From positions 1 to 64,000 of the forward strand of contig JBCCWS010000011.1 of the NCBI GenBank assembly GCA_039193195.1: a stretch of 64,000 nt of DNA, read 5' to 3'. A program made the position numbers and the translations under genes. A model generated the notes under the pieces. It was not told the origin of the DNA. It worked only from the letters and a program-made list of their open reading frames with translations, and made no database searches. This stretch comes from Pseudomonadota bacterium (GTDB lineage: Bacteria; Pseudomonadota; Gammaproteobacteria; Steroidobacterales; JBCBZW01). Positions 42,549-52,125 of this stretch are shown here, piece after piece (within the stretch, counting starts at the first letter, position 1; every line of letters begins with the position of its first letter).

Positions 42549-44126
42549 ATGCAGCCACCGCCGCAGCTATCGCGTCGACGGTTTCTTGAACTTGTCGGAT
42601 CCTCCGGCGGCGCGAGTGCCGCCTACGGCGTCGCGATGGCGCTTGGTCTGTTGCCGGACTTTGCCAACGGCGCGAGCATCCCTTCAGCGCTGATGCGCCC
42701 GCGCTCACCTCAGCGTGTGGTCATCCTAGGTGCCGGCATCGCAGGGCTTGCAGCGGCCTACGAGCTTGGGCGGGCCGGCTACGAGGTGACGGTGTTGGAG
42801 GCGTCTGCCAGAGCCGGTGGGCGCAACTTCACCGTTCGCCACGGCACCGTGATCGACGAGATTGGCGCACGCCAAGTGTGCGATTTCGACGACCACCCCA
42901 ACCTCTACTTCAATGCGGGGCCGGCCCGCATCCCCGGCAACCACCGCCGCCTGTTGCACTATTGCCGCGTCCTCGGCGTGCCCCTCGAAGTGTTCGTCAA
43001 CGAGAACCGCAGCGCCTACGTGCAGGACGATCGCATGTTGGGAGGGCGGCCGATCCGCAACCGCGAGTACGTGACGGACATGCGCGGCTTCCTAAGTGAG
43101 CTGCTTTGTAAGGCCATGTCGCCCCAAGCCATGGACGGAACGCTGTCCGCTGACGACATCGAGCGCGTTCGCGAGTTTGCCCGCGCCTACGGCGATCTCG
43201 GGCCGGATCACACTTACCAGGGCTCCCATCGTGCGGGCATCGCGGGCGGCGGCATGATCATCCCCGCGAGCGAGCGCGATCCCTTCGAGTTAAAGGAGCT
43301 GCTGAAGTCCGATTTCTGGCGATTCCCGATGCACTGGGGAGAGCTAGGCGATCAGGCCACACCGATGATGCAGCCCGTCGGCGGCATGGATCGCATCGTT
43401 GCGGGCTTCATGCGTCAGGTTGGATCGATGGTGCGACTGAACTGTCCCGTACGCGGCGTGTTCCTGCGCCCGGGTGGCGTGCGCGTCGCCTACCAGGACG
43501 CCAATGGGGAACGTCAGGAGATCGACGCGACCTACTGCCTGAACAGTATCCCCTCCCATCTTCTCTCCGGCATAGAGCATAACTTCCCGGCCCGCTACGC
43601 TCGCGCATTGCAGGCACCGACCCGAGGCAAGCTGTTCAAAATTGGTCTGCAGGCGCGTGAACGGTTCTGGGAGCGTGAGGGTATCTACGGCGGTATCTCA
43701 TGGACTTTCCAGGACATTGCCCAGATTTGGTACCCCAGCCATGGCATCCATAGCGCCAAGGGAATCGTGCTCGGTGCCTACACCTTCCCGCCACAGGTGG
43801 GTGAGAAATTCGCACGCCTCACCCCCGCCGAACGCATCGCCAAGGCGATTCGGGAGGGCGAGAAGGTGCACCCGGGGTACGGCAGTTACATGCAAACGGG
43901 CATCTCTGTGGCGTGGCACCGGATGAATCACATGCTCGGCTGCGCGGCGCGCTGGGATGAGCAGAACCGGCGTGAGTACTTCCCCACGCTAGCCGCCCCC
44001 GTCGGTAATCACTTCATGATCGGCGATCAGGTGAGCTACCACGCGGGCTGGCAGGAGGGCGCTTTGGCATCAGCGCTCAAGGTGATCGAGCAGATCGACG
44101 AGCGGACCACGATGGCATCCACCTAA
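42549..44126 (+). CDS. Tat-exported flavin amine oxidase/L-amino-acid oxidase-like protein
   Basis: This 525-aa protein starts with a twin-arginine signal SRRRFLELVGSSGG (residues 8-21). The dinucleotide fold follows as RVVILGAGIAGLAAAYELGR (about 56-75), with GYEVTVLEASARAGGRN, all as in FAD-dependent monoamine and L-amino-acid oxidases (PF01593). Near the end HFMIGDQVSYHAGWQEGALASA is the usual second FAD-binding stretch. GGAG lies six bases before the ATG. The gene lies one base before the cytochrome c-RidA gene. This suggests a periplasmic oxidation in which electrons go to cytochrome c and the released imine is hydrolysed by RidA. The substrate is unknown. Confidence 0.92.
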   Translation: MQPPPQLSRRRFLELVGSSGGASAAYGVAMALGLLPDFANGASIPSALMRPRSPQRVVILGAGIAGLAAAYELGRAGYEVTVLEASARAGGRNFTVRHGTVIDEIGARQVCDFDDHPNLYFNAGPARIPGNHRRLLHYCRVLGVPLEVFVNENRSAYVQDDRMLGGRPIRNREYVTDMRGFLSELLCKAMSPQAMDGTLSADDIERVREFARAYGDLGPDHTYQGSHRAGIAGGGMIIPASERDPFELKELLKSDFWRFPMHWGELGDQATPMMQPVGGMDRIVAGFMRQVGSMVRLNCPVRGVFLRPGGVRVAYQDANGERQEIDATYCLNSIPSHLLSGIEHNFPARYARALQAPTRGKLFKIGLQARERFWEREGIYGGISWTFQDIAQIWYPSHGIHSAKGIVLGAYTFPPQVGEKFARLTPAERIAKAIREGEKVHPGYGSYMQTGISVAWHRMNHMLGCAARWDEQNRREYFPTLAAPVGNHFMIGDQVSYHAGWQEGALASALKVIEQIDERTTMAST

Positions 44127-44127
44127 C

Positions 44128-45285
44128 ATGGGGACAGTGTCTGATGCAGGGATTGCAACGATACTGTTAGGTGCTGCTCTGATCGCCCCTTCCACGGGGG
44201 CGCAGCCCCACGAGCAGTGTCTGCTATGTCATGGTGTACGTGCGCAGGGGAATCAAGCGATCGGCGCGCCCTCCTTGCGAGTGCTGGCCCCCTGGTACGT
44301 CGAACAGCAGCTTCATGCCTACCGGGAGGGTCGACGCGGTGGCAACGATGAGTACGGAGCGGTGATGCAGGCTGTGGCTGCGGCTATGAGCGATGAGCAG
44401 ATCGCAAGCGTAGCGCGCACGGTCATCTCCTTGGAGCCGGAGCAGTCCTCACCCGCTGGCGCTGTGCCCTCGGAGCCTACCGCGGCCGCCGCATACCCAG
44501 CGTGTGCCGCGTGCCACGGTGATGATGCCGGTGGCAATCAGACGCTCGGCGCCCCGGCCTTGGCGGGGCAGAACGCCTGGTACTTGCGCAAGCGCATGGA
44601 TGCCTTCACAAGCGCCAGCGAGTCCGAGCAGGACAGCAGTGTGTTGGCTATGCAGGCCTCACTCGTTAGCCTCGGCGGAGCGGATGCTCTAGATCAACTC
44701 AGTCAGTACCTGGCGGCCTTGCCGCCAGTGGACCACGACCGTCTTTCCGGCCAACAGGAGTCAGCCAAGATGAACACCCCCCGCGTGCGTGCAGCGGCCA
44801 TGCTAGCCAGCACCATGATCGCCGCAGCACCGCTAGCGGCGCAGGAAGTCACCCGGTACCCCCTGCCCAACGGCTCCACCTTCCCCATCGCCCTCGCGGT
44901 GGAAACCTCGCCGAACACTACGCTCATTCACCACAGTGGTCTGACACCGCGTCCCGTGGACCCCGACGCCGAGCGTTTCAGTGAGGCCTATTGGGGAGAC
45001 ACGAAGACCCAAGCGATGAGTGTCTTCAGCCGCATGGAGACGTCGCTGGAGAACCTTGGCGTGGGGTTCGGGGACATCATCAAGATGACCGTGTTCCTGG
45101 TCGGTACGGAGGCGACGGGAGGTCGGCTGGACTTCGCGGGCTTTATGGAAGCGTACACGCAGTACTTCGGTACCGAAGAGCAGCCCAATCTGCCCGCCCG
45201 CTCGGCCGTGCAAGTGGCTGGCTTGGCAGCCCCGGGGATGTTGGTAGAAGTAGAGGTCATCATCGCAAGGCCTGCTGGCGAGTAG
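44128..45285 (+). CDS. Di-haem cytochrome c (c4-like) fused to RidA domain
   Basis: The frame is 385 aa. The N-terminal part has a signal peptide (TILLGAALIAPSTGAQ) and two c-type haem sites, CLLCH (31-35) and CAACH (126-130), in a cytochrome c4-like tandem; LAPWYVEQQLHAYREGRRG and NAWYLRKRMDAF are typical. At Met215 (44770) a second signal-peptide-like stretch begins (RVRAAAMLASTMIAAAPLAAQ), followed by a RidA/YjgF domain: IIKMTVFLVGTEA and NLPARSAVQVAGLAAPGMLV, with the key Arg of PARS. An AGGAG site lies nine bases before this Met, and no stop separates the parts. Either one fused protein or two proteins from one frame is possible. It starts one base after the oxidase stop. Confidence 0.85.
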   Translation: MGTVSDAGIATILLGAALIAPSTGAQPHEQCLLCHGVRAQGNQAIGAPSLRVLAPWYVEQQLHAYREGRRGGNDEYGAVMQAVAAAMSDEQIASVARTVISLEPEQSSPAGAVPSEPTAAAAYPACAACHGDDAGGNQTLGAPALAGQNAWYLRKRMDAFTSASESEQDSSVLAMQASLVSLGGADALDQLSQYLAALPPVDHDRLSGQQESAKMNTPRVRAAAMLASTMIAAAPLAAQEVTRYPLPNGSTFPIALAVETSPNTTLIHHSGLTPRPVDPDAERFSEAYWGDTKTQAMSVFSRMETSLENLGVGFGDIIKMTVFLVGTEATGGRLDFAGFMEAYTQYFGTEEQPNLPARSAVQVAGLAAPGMLVEVEVIIARPAGE

Positions 45286-45762
45286 CGTCCCACTCGCCCC
45301 CCTCCCGAGCGTGTGTGCGAGCGCCCCTGTCGGTGTCGCTCGCGTGGGTGTATCGCCTGCCCAGGCGGCTCACTTCTCGGGCCAACCGGCACGCCGAAGT
45401 CTCCTGCCCGTCACTCTCGTACTTATCGATAAGCCGCTCATCGTTGTCAACTACAACTGCAATCAATTGCATTAGCTGAGTGCGCAGTTTTGGTGCATCG
45501 CGGAGAGCGTAGGGGTGCGGGCCGTCGCTCGCTTAGCCAAGGCTTGAGCTGCCCCAGACGTCCCTGGCGCTGTTGCTGCAAGCGGGAAAAGCTTCGGTTA
45601 ATCAGTTAGTAAGCATGCCCGTGGCGCTACTTCCGCTGCGCCGCGATAGGGTTGGCACGACCTATGCACAATTCCCCCCGAGGGCCCGTAGGGGTTCCGT
45701 CGGTCGCCGAACGTCTGGGGATGGCGGTGGGGCCAAATTCGTTTCTGGGGAGAGGTGACGCA
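45286..45762. other. Intergenic region upstream of TonB receptor with three dyads
   Basis: No gene is supported here. Three inverted repeats lie close together: CTTATCGATAAG (45422-45433, a perfect palindrome), GTTGTCAACTACAAC (45443-45457, arms GTTGT and ACAAC) and TGCAATCAATTGCA (45458-45471, arms TGCAAT and ATTGCA). They fall in the only AT-rich part of the region and may be operators or promoter elements for the TonB receptor gene, about 290 bases downstream. Confidence 0.35.
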
Positions 45763-48426
45763 ATGAGCGTACGCAGCAACAGTATTAGGATCGCATTCGC
45801 CTTGGGGGCGATGAGTGCGGTGGGGGTCGCGATCGCACAGGAAGGCGAAGTGGAAGAGGTCACCGTAACGGGCCTGCGCGGCGCGCCGCGCACGGCCGTG
45901 GATGCGGCAGTACCCGTAGACACCTTTGATGCTTCGGCCATCGAAGCCGTCTCGCACACGGACACACAGGACATCCTGCAGACGCTGGTGCCGTCCTACA
46001 ACGTCGGTCGCCAACCGATCAGCGACGGCTCCACCTTCATTCGCCCCGCGTCACTGCGGGGGCTACCTTCGCACCACACTTTGGTACTTGTGAACGGCAA
46101 GCGCCGCCATCGTGCCTCACTGGTGACGATTGGCGGCGATGGGGCCCAGGGCCCCGACGTTGCCACGATTCCCTCTATCGCTATCCAGAGCATCGAGGTG
46201 CTGCGCGATGGCGCGTCGTCACAGTACGGATCGGATGCTATCGCTGGCGTCATCAACTTCAACCTGAAGCAGAACTCCGAAGGCATCGACGTCGCCCTGG
46301 ACACAGGGCAGTTCTACGAGTCCGATGGCACCAGTGTCACCGCCCAAGCCAACGTAGGCTTGCCCTTGGGCGATTCAGGCTTTCTGTCCATCTCCGGTGA
46401 GTTCAACGACGCCGACTTCACCGAGCGAGCTGAGCAATACTGTGAGTCCTGGTTCTGCGTCGACCCTAGCAACCCGCGCTTCGATCCGGACGCCGGTTAC
46501 GCAGACTTCGTTCTCGGTCGTCCCAATGAGGATGATGCGCGTCTGGACGCCCTTCAGCAGGCCTTCCCGGGGGGCATCGACGATGCGTCCGTAGAGGGCA
46601 GCGTCGTCCAGCCCTGGGGCCAGCCCAACGCCCAGTCCGTGCGTTTTTTCTACAACGCGGGCTACGACTTCGACAACGGCATGGAACTCTACAGCTTCGG
46701 TAACTACTCCGACAGCGAGGGCGACGGTAGCTTCTTCTACCGCTATCCGGGCAACGGTACAGTGGAGGATCTGCGACTCGAGGACGGCTCACTCTACAGC
46801 CCCCTGGAAATCTTCCCGGGTGGCTTCACGCCGCGATTTGAAGGCGAGGTGACCGACTACTCCGTGGCTGGTGGCTTGCGCAGCCGGGAGAACGCCCTGT
46901 TCTCCTGGGACGCGAGTGCACGCTACGGGTTCAACGAGATCGACTACCGCCTGTTCAACACGATTAATCCATCACTGGGGCCGGATACGCCGACGGACTT
47001 CCGCCCCGGCACCCTGTCCAACGAAGAGTTCCAAGTGCAGCTGGACATGACCAGCGAGTTTGATATCGGGACGGCGTCGCCGCTGGTGGTCGCCTATGGC
47101 GCCTCATACCTGGATGAGAGCTACGAGGTAGGCCAGTCCGACGACCCTGCCTCCTACACGCCAGGCCCCTTCGCTGCTCAAGATCCCTTCGGCTTCTGCA
47201 CGGACGAGGCCGACGTGGCCACACGCACGCCCACGGCAGCGGGCGAGGCGGTCATCGCCAACGGCTCCAGCCTCAGCTGCGCGGATCCGAACGATGCGGT
47301 CTACACAGTGGTCGGTGTCGGCTCGAACGGTTTCCCAGGCTATTCGCCCGAATTCTCTGATACCTATGAACGCGATTCTTTCGCGGTGTACCTCGACCTA
47401 AGCGCGGACGTCACGGAGAAGTTGCTGTTGCAGGGGGCCGTGCGCTTTGAGGACTATTCGGACTTCGGTAGCGTGACCGTGGGCAAAGTGGCGGCGCGCT
47501 ACTACGTCACGCCGGCCTTTGGCATCCGTGGCTCTTGGGGCACGGGCTTTCGCGCGCCCACGCCAGGGCAGCAAGGCACTACGAACGTCTCCACCCGCTT
47601 GCCGAACGGTTTCCCCGTCGCAACCGGCCTGTTCCCAGCCTCTGGCCCCGTCGCCCAGGCGCTCGGCGCATCACCCCTCGATGCGGAAACCAGCGACAGC
47701 TTCACCGTCGGCTTCACCGCCGCGGTCGGTGCGCTGGATCTAACGGTTGACTTCTACCGCATCGACATTGATGACCGCTTCAACGCGATCTCTACGCTCG
47801 ACGTGTCTGCCGATCCCGAAAGCGGAGATGCCTTCGACAACTTCCTGGCCTTGCAAGCGGCTGGTGTGGTGGGTGCAGAGTCGATCGGCGGCGTCAACTA
47901 CTTTACCAACGCTTTCGATAGCCGCACGCAGGGTGTGGACGTGGTGGCCACCTACCCGGTGGCCTGGGGCAATGCGGGCACCACGGACTTCATGTTCTCG
48001 ATGAACTACAACGAAAACGAGCTTCGCTCGGATGCTAGTGAGTTTCTAAACCCCGAAGCACAGTTCGACTTTGAGAACGCTGACCCGAACCTACGTTTCA
48101 ATGTGACCGGAGTGCACAACATCGGCCGCTTCACCGTGCTCGCGCGCGGCCGCTTCTTCGGCCCGAGCGACAACTCGGATAACACCGATCCACTGTCGAT
48201 CCAGGAGTACGACAGCACGCTCTTCGTCGACCTCGAGGCGAGCTATCAGGTCACGGACCGCGTCCGCATGACCGTAGGCGGTCGTAACCTATTCGACACC
48301 TTCCCCGACGAGGTGGACCGCATCGCCAGCGATAACGACTTTTGCTGCGGGCGCATATTCGCGTCGAGCTCGATCGTGCCCTGGCAAGGTGGCTACTACT
48401 ACGCGCGCCTGAACGCTAGTTTCTAG
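45763..48426 (+). CDS. TonB-dependent outer-membrane receptor
   Basis: From ATG 45763 (AGAGG seven bases upstream) this 887-aa protein has a signal peptide (IRIAFALGAMSAVGVAIAQ) and a TonB box EEVTVTGLRG. Its plug domain carries FIRPASLRGLPSHHTLVLVN and IQSIEVLRDGASSQYGSDAI, typical of the larger receptors of the iron/siderophore and catechol types. The barrel ends in VRMTVGGRNLFDTFPDEVD and terminal NASF. Earlier in-frame Met codons (from 45652) would add an unlikely leader. The ligand is unknown; the neighbouring oxidase-cytochrome-RidA genes hint at amino acids or amines, but this is speculative. Two long hairpins follow the stop. Confidence 0.92.
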   Translation: MSVRSNSIRIAFALGAMSAVGVAIAQEGEVEEVTVTGLRGAPRTAVDAAVPVDTFDASAIEAVSHTDTQDILQTLVPSYNVGRQPISDGSTFIRPASLRGLPSHHTLVLVNGKRRHRASLVTIGGDGAQGPDVATIPSIAIQSIEVLRDGASSQYGSDAIAGVINFNLKQNSEGIDVALDTGQFYESDGTSVTAQANVGLPLGDSGFLSISGEFNDADFTERAEQYCESWFCVDPSNPRFDPDAGYADFVLGRPNEDDARLDALQQAFPGGIDDASVEGSVVQPWGQPNAQSVRFFYNAGYDFDNGMELYSFGNYSDSEGDGSFFYRYPGNGTVEDLRLEDGSLYSPLEIFPGGFTPRFEGEVTDYSVAGGLRSRENALFSWDASARYGFNEIDYRLFNTINPSLGPDTPTDFRPGTLSNEEFQVQLDMTSEFDIGTASPLVVAYGASYLDESYEVGQSDDPASYTPGPFAAQDPFGFCTDEADVATRTPTAAGEAVIANGSSLSCADPNDAVYTVVGVGSNGFPGYSPEFSDTYERDSFAVYLDLSADVTEKLLLQGAVRFEDYSDFGSVTVGKVAARYYVTPAFGIRGSWGTGFRAPTPGQQGTTNVSTRLPNGFPVATGLFPASGPVAQALGASPLDAETSDSFTVGFTAAVGALDLTVDFYRIDIDDRFNAISTLDVSADPESGDAFDNFLALQAAGVVGAESIGGVNYFTNAFDSRTQGVDVVATYPVAWGNAGTTDFMFSMNYNENELRSDASEFLNPEAQFDFENADPNLRFNVTGVHNIGRFTVLARGRFFGPSDNSDNTDPLSIQEYDSTLFVDLEASYQVTDRVRMTVGGRNLFDTFPDEVDRIASDNDFCCGRIFASSSIVPWQGGYYYARLNASF

Positions 48427-48441
48427 CGCGACGATCCCCCC

Positions 48442-48482
48442 GGGCGCGGCCAATCCCTCTCTTCCCTCTTTTGGCCGCGCCC
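48442..48482 (+). terminator. Terminator hairpin 1 after TonB receptor
   Basis: GGGCGCGGCCAA (48442-48453) and TTGGCCGCGCCC (48471-48482) form a perfect 12-bp stem with a pyrimidine-rich 17-base loop. The left arm starts 16 bp after the receptor stop. Confidence 0.7.
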
Positions 48483-48494
48483 ACCTTCTTGCTG

Positions 48495-48531
48495 ACGAGG
48501 GGCTAGCGACGTATCGACCCTAGCCCCTCGT
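48495..48531 (+). terminator. Terminator hairpin 2 after TonB receptor
   Basis: ACGAGGGGCTAG (48495-48506) and CTAGCCCCTCGT (48520-48531) form a second perfect 12-bp stem just after the first. Two tandem strong stems separate the receptor gene from the efflux operon. Confidence 0.65.
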
Positions 48532-48619
48532 TGCCCTGGGCCACGGTGGACATCGCTGGTGTTCGTCAGGGCAGGCGGTTACGCTCCTTCGCGTGATCGC
48601 TCAGGGAACGACCCTCCCC

Positions 48620-51022
48620 ATGAATTCCTCAGCCGCCCTTGGCTCGCGGCCCGCCCTCTTGTCGCTGCTCGCCCGGCTGCTCCTGTGCCTTGCCCTGCCC
48701 GCGCTAGCCCAACCTTCGGTCACGATCGGAGTGTTGCTCGACGGCCCTGACGAGCTGGCGCAAACGCAACTCCCCGCGATTCAGCGCGAGATGGTCGATC
48801 TCCTGCGCCCAGATGTACAGCCGCGCTTTCCCGCCGCCAAGCAGCTCGACGGAGGCTGGCGCCTAGCGGGGGTGCGTGCCAGCTTGCGCCAGCTTCTCGA
48901 TGATGACGAGGTAGACCTGATCATCACCTTAGGTCTCGTTGCCTCTCACGAGGCCGCCCGCGTTGAGCGCTTGCGAAAGCCGGTGATTGCGGCGCGAGTG
49001 GCAGACGCCGCACTGCAGGGCTTTCCCTTCGAGGCCGGCGCGAGCGGTAAGGCGAACTTCACCTACGTGACGAGCTTGCGCGAGGTGGAGCAGGACCTGG
49101 AGAGCTTCTATCGCATCAGCCCCTTCGAGCACCTCACGGTGCTGGTGGACGCGCTCACCTTGGAGTCGATTCCGCAGCTGCGCCAGCGTGCCGAGGCGAC
49201 TGAGGCCGCCTTCTCAGTGAGCGTGGATGTGGTCCCAGTCACCGATTCGGTGGCGGACGCGCTCCGGCGCTTGCCCAAGCGCACGGACGCAGTGTACGTG
49301 ACACCGTTGCACCGCTTTAGCGGTGCGGACATGCGCGCCCTGGCCGATGGGCTGATCGCGCAGCGCTTGCCAAGCTTCTCCCTGCTTGGGCGCACCCAGG
49401 TGGAGCAGGGGTTGATGCTGGCCACCGGCGGCGGCAGTGATGATCTCACGCGGTACGCCCGCCGAATCGCCTTGATGGCCCAGCGAATCCTGCTCGGCGA
49501 GCCGGCCGCGGAGTTGGGAGTCGCCTTGCCGCAAGCGGAGCGTGTCGCGATCAACATGCGCTCCGCAAGAGCCATCGGGTTCCTGCCCCGGTGGTCCGTC
49601 CTGGTCGATGCGATCCGCATTGACGATGTCGAACCCGATCAAGGGGAAGCCTTCAGCTTGATCGGCGCCATGCTAGACGCGATCGATCGCAACCTCGGCT
49701 TGCGCGCGGACGAGCTCGATGTGCGCATCGCCGAGGATACGGTCGATCAGGCTCGCTCAGGTCTGCTGCCTCAGGTATCAAGTTCTCTCAGCCGGACGCA
49801 GATCGACGGCGACCGTGCCGCGCCCGGGATCTCCAGCGAGCGCTCCATCGATGCGGGCATCGAAGTCTCGCAGGTGATCTATGCCGAAGAGGTGCGGGCG
49901 GGCTTCGTGGTCTCTCGCTTCCTGCGCGAGTCTCAAGACCATGCCTATCGCGCTCGTGTGCTCGATGTACTGCAGCTGGCGGCAAACGCCTACCTCGGCG
50001 TACTTCGGGCGAAGGCCCTCGAGAGCGTTCGAGCGTCCAACCTCGAAGTGACGCGCACCAACTTCGAACTCGCCCGTACCCGCGAGCGCATCGGCATTAG
50101 CGGCCGCGGCGATGTGCTGCGCTGGGAGAGCGAGCTGGCCACGGACAAGCGCGATCTGTTGGCGGCAGAGGCGGACCGTCGCGCCGCCGAAGTGGAGCTC
50201 AGCCGGGTTCTCAATCGACCTCAGCGTATCGCCTTGGCTACTACCGACGCTGGGACACAGGGCCCCTTACAGGCCTTGGAGGATCCGCGATTCACGCGCT
50301 TTATCGACAACCCCATCGTATGGGAGACGTTCCAGGAGTACGTCGTCGAAGACGCCCTGCGCCAGGCCCCGGAGTTAGCTCAATTCGACGCCCTGGAATC
50401 GGCCCAAGAACGGGACCTGCTTGCGCAGAAACGTAGCTTCTATATCCCTTCGGTGACCGTGGGTGGTAGCGGCTCGAGCAACCTCGATCGCAGTGGCCGC
50501 GGCTCTGACTTCGCGGGTGCCGGCCTCGATGATGAGAGTTGGAACGTGGGCGTGCAGCTGAGCTTGCCGCTCTTCGCTGGCGGCGCCCGCCGGGCGGCGC
50601 GTTCCCAGGCGGCCCACGAACTCGATCAAATTCAAACCCAGCGAGCAGACCTGGCGCAGCGGGTAGAGGCGCGCGCCCGCGCGGCGCTCAAGCAGACGGG
50701 CGGCTCCTATCCGGCGATTGAGCTGTCTGGGGATGCTGCCCGTGCGGCGGCCGAGAACCTCGAGCTTATCGCCGATGCCTACTCCCAGGGAGCCGTGTCC
50801 ATCACCGATCTGGTGAACGCCCAGGACGCAGCCCTGGCCGCCAACTTGGCCCAAGCCGAGGCCCGCTACGCCTTCCTGCTGGACTACGTGGAACTAGTAC
50901 GAGCCTCAGGCAGTTTCGAGTCTGTGCTCAGCCAGGATGGGCTGGAAGCCTGGTTCGTCCGCCTAGCGGAGTACTTTGCTGATCGCGGCGTGCAGCCGCT
51001 CGCGCCGGAGAGACCGAGATGA
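48620..51022 (+). CDS. TolC-family outer-membrane factor with N-terminal ABC substrate-binding domain
   Basis: From ATG 48620 the protein is 800 aa (GTG 48593 is also in frame). A signal peptide (LLSLLARLLLCLALPALA) leads into a region at about 33-335 like ABC_sub_bind proteins (PF04392, periplasmic binding fold): VTIGVLLDGPDELAQ, VDLIITLGLVASHEAAR, KRTDAVYVTPLHRF, YARRIALMAQRILLGEPAAE and VAINMRSARAIGF. After about 340 comes a TolC/OEP-type coiled-coil barrel: LRVLQLAAN-like DVLQLAANAYLGVLRAKALE, SGRGDVLRWESELA and VSITDLVNAQDAAL. Normal TolC is about 450 aa, so this is a fusion of two domain types. It overlaps the adaptor gene by 4 bp. The binding domain might gate or sense the substrate. 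Confidence 0.87.
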   Translation: MNSSAALGSRPALLSLLARLLLCLALPALAQPSVTIGVLLDGPDELAQTQLPAIQREMVDLLRPDVQPRFPAAKQLDGGWRLAGVRASLRQLLDDDEVDLIITLGLVASHEAARVERLRKPVIAARVADAALQGFPFEAGASGKANFTYVTSLREVEQDLESFYRISPFEHLTVLVDALTLESIPQLRQRAEATEAAFSVSVDVVPVTDSVADALRRLPKRTDAVYVTPLHRFSGADMRALADGLIAQRLPSFSLLGRTQVEQGLMLATGGGSDDLTRYARRIALMAQRILLGEPAAELGVALPQAERVAINMRSARAIGFLPRWSVLVDAIRIDDVEPDQGEAFSLIGAMLDAIDRNLGLRADELDVRIAEDTVDQARSGLLPQVSSSLSRTQIDGDRAAPGISSERSIDAGIEVSQVIYAEEVRAGFVVSRFLRESQDHAYRARVLDVLQLAANAYLGVLRAKALESVRASNLEVTRTNFELARTRERIGISGRGDVLRWESELATDKRDLLAAEADRRAAEVELSRVLNRPQRIALATTDAGTQGPLQALEDPRFTRFIDNPIVWETFQEYVVEDALRQAPELAQFDALESAQERDLLAQKRSFYIPSVTVGGSGSSNLDRSGRGSDFAGAGLDDESWNVGVQLSLPLFAGGARRAARSQAAHELDQIQTQRADLAQRVEARARAALKQTGGSYPAIELSGDAARAAAENLELIADAYSQGAVSITDLVNAQDAALAANLAQAEARYAFLLDYVELVRASGSFESVLSQDGLEAWFVRLAEYFADRGVQPLAPERPR

Positions 51023-52122
51023 CCCGTGCCAACGCCCAGCCTCGCGCCGCGCTGATCGCCGCACTGCCCCTGTTCACCCTGGCCGCGTGTGACACGCCGA
51101 CACCGGAGGTGGCTCCCGTGGTTCGGCCGGTGCGTTACGAACGCGTGCTGCCGAGGGATTCCGCGGAGGTGCGTACCTTCTCAGGTGTCGCCCAGGCGGC
51201 CCTCGAGAGTAACTTGAGCTTCAAGGTCAGCGGCACGGTCACGAATCTGCTGGTGGAGGTGGGAGATGGGGTCACGCCGCAGCAGGTGATCGCTCGCCTC
51301 GATCCCACGGATTACCAGGTGCGTGTGCAAGAGGCGGAGGCGGGCCTGGCCTCGGCCGAAGCCAGCGAGCGCAACGCCCGTGCCTCCTACGACCGTACCC
51401 GAGGGCTGTACGAGAACCGCAATGCGTCGCGCAGCGAACTGGACGCGTCCCGAGCTCAGTCCGAATCGGCGGCCGCGCAGGTACGCCAAGCCACTCAGCA
51501 GCTCGAAGCGGCACGCTTGCAGCTCTCCTATACGCGCTTGCGCGCGCCCCAGGAGTGCACGGTCGCGCAAACGCCGGTGAAGACGAGTGAGAACGTTTCG
51601 GCTGGCCAGCTGGTGGTGCGGGTGAACTGCGGCGACTGTCCCGAAGTGCAGGTGAGCGTTCCCGGCACGGTGATCTCGCGCGTGCGCGAGGGCGATCCCG
51701 TCTCCGTGGTGATCGGCGCTCTGGAGGACCGGCAGTTTCCGGCGACGGTGACCGAGGTCGGCGTGGCGTCGGGCAACGGGTCGTCGGCATTTCCCGTCAC
51801 GGTGGCACTGATCGAAGGCTGCAGCGCTGTGCGTTCCGGCATGGCGGGCGATGTGATCTTCGAGATCGGCGTCGAATCAAGTGGGGACGAGTTGGTCGTG
51901 CCGCTGGTGGCTGTCGGCGAGGATGCGGCGGGTAAATTCGTCTTCGTGCTGGAGCCGGATGAGGGTGAACTATGGCGGGCCTTGCGCAGAGAGGTGACCG
52001 TTGGGGACCTCACGCCCGGGGGCGTCTCCGTTCGCCAGGGTCTCTCACCCGGGGAGCTCGTAGTTACTGCTGGTGTTAGTCGCATCCAGCCGAATCAGAT
52101 CGTGCGCTTGCTGGAGCGCTGA
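51019..52122 (+). CDS. RND efflux periplasmic adaptor (membrane fusion protein)
   Basis: This 367-aa lipoprotein has a signal peptide with lipobox LAAC (near residue 24). The HlyD/AcrA layout follows: EVRTFSGVAQAALESNLSF, a coiled-coil hairpin at about 100-165 (LASAEASERNARASYDRTRG and SRAQSESAAAQVRQ), a barrel-sandwich segment and a membrane-proximal domain ending GLSPGELVVTAGVSRI. It overlaps the TolC-type gene at ATGA and is followed three bases later by the RND pump gene. Such adaptors link the inner-membrane pump to the outer-membrane channel. Confidence 0.93.
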   Translation: MTRANAQPRAALIAALPLFTLAACDTPTPEVAPVVRPVRYERVLPRDSAEVRTFSGVAQAALESNLSFKVSGTVTNLLVEVGDGVTPQQVIARLDPTDYQVRVQEAEAGLASAEASERNARASYDRTRGLYENRNASRSELDASRAQSESAAAQVRQATQQLEAARLQLSYTRLRAPQECTVAQTPVKTSENVSAGQLVVRVNCGDCPEVQVSVPGTVISRVREGDPVSVVIGALEDRQFPATVTEVGVASGNGSSAFPVTVALIEGCSAVRSGMAGDVIFEIGVESSGDELVVPLVAVGEDAAGKFVFVLEPDEGELWRALRREVTVGDLTPGGVSVRQGLSPGELVVTAGVSRIQPNQIVRLLER

Positions 52123-52125
52123 GCC

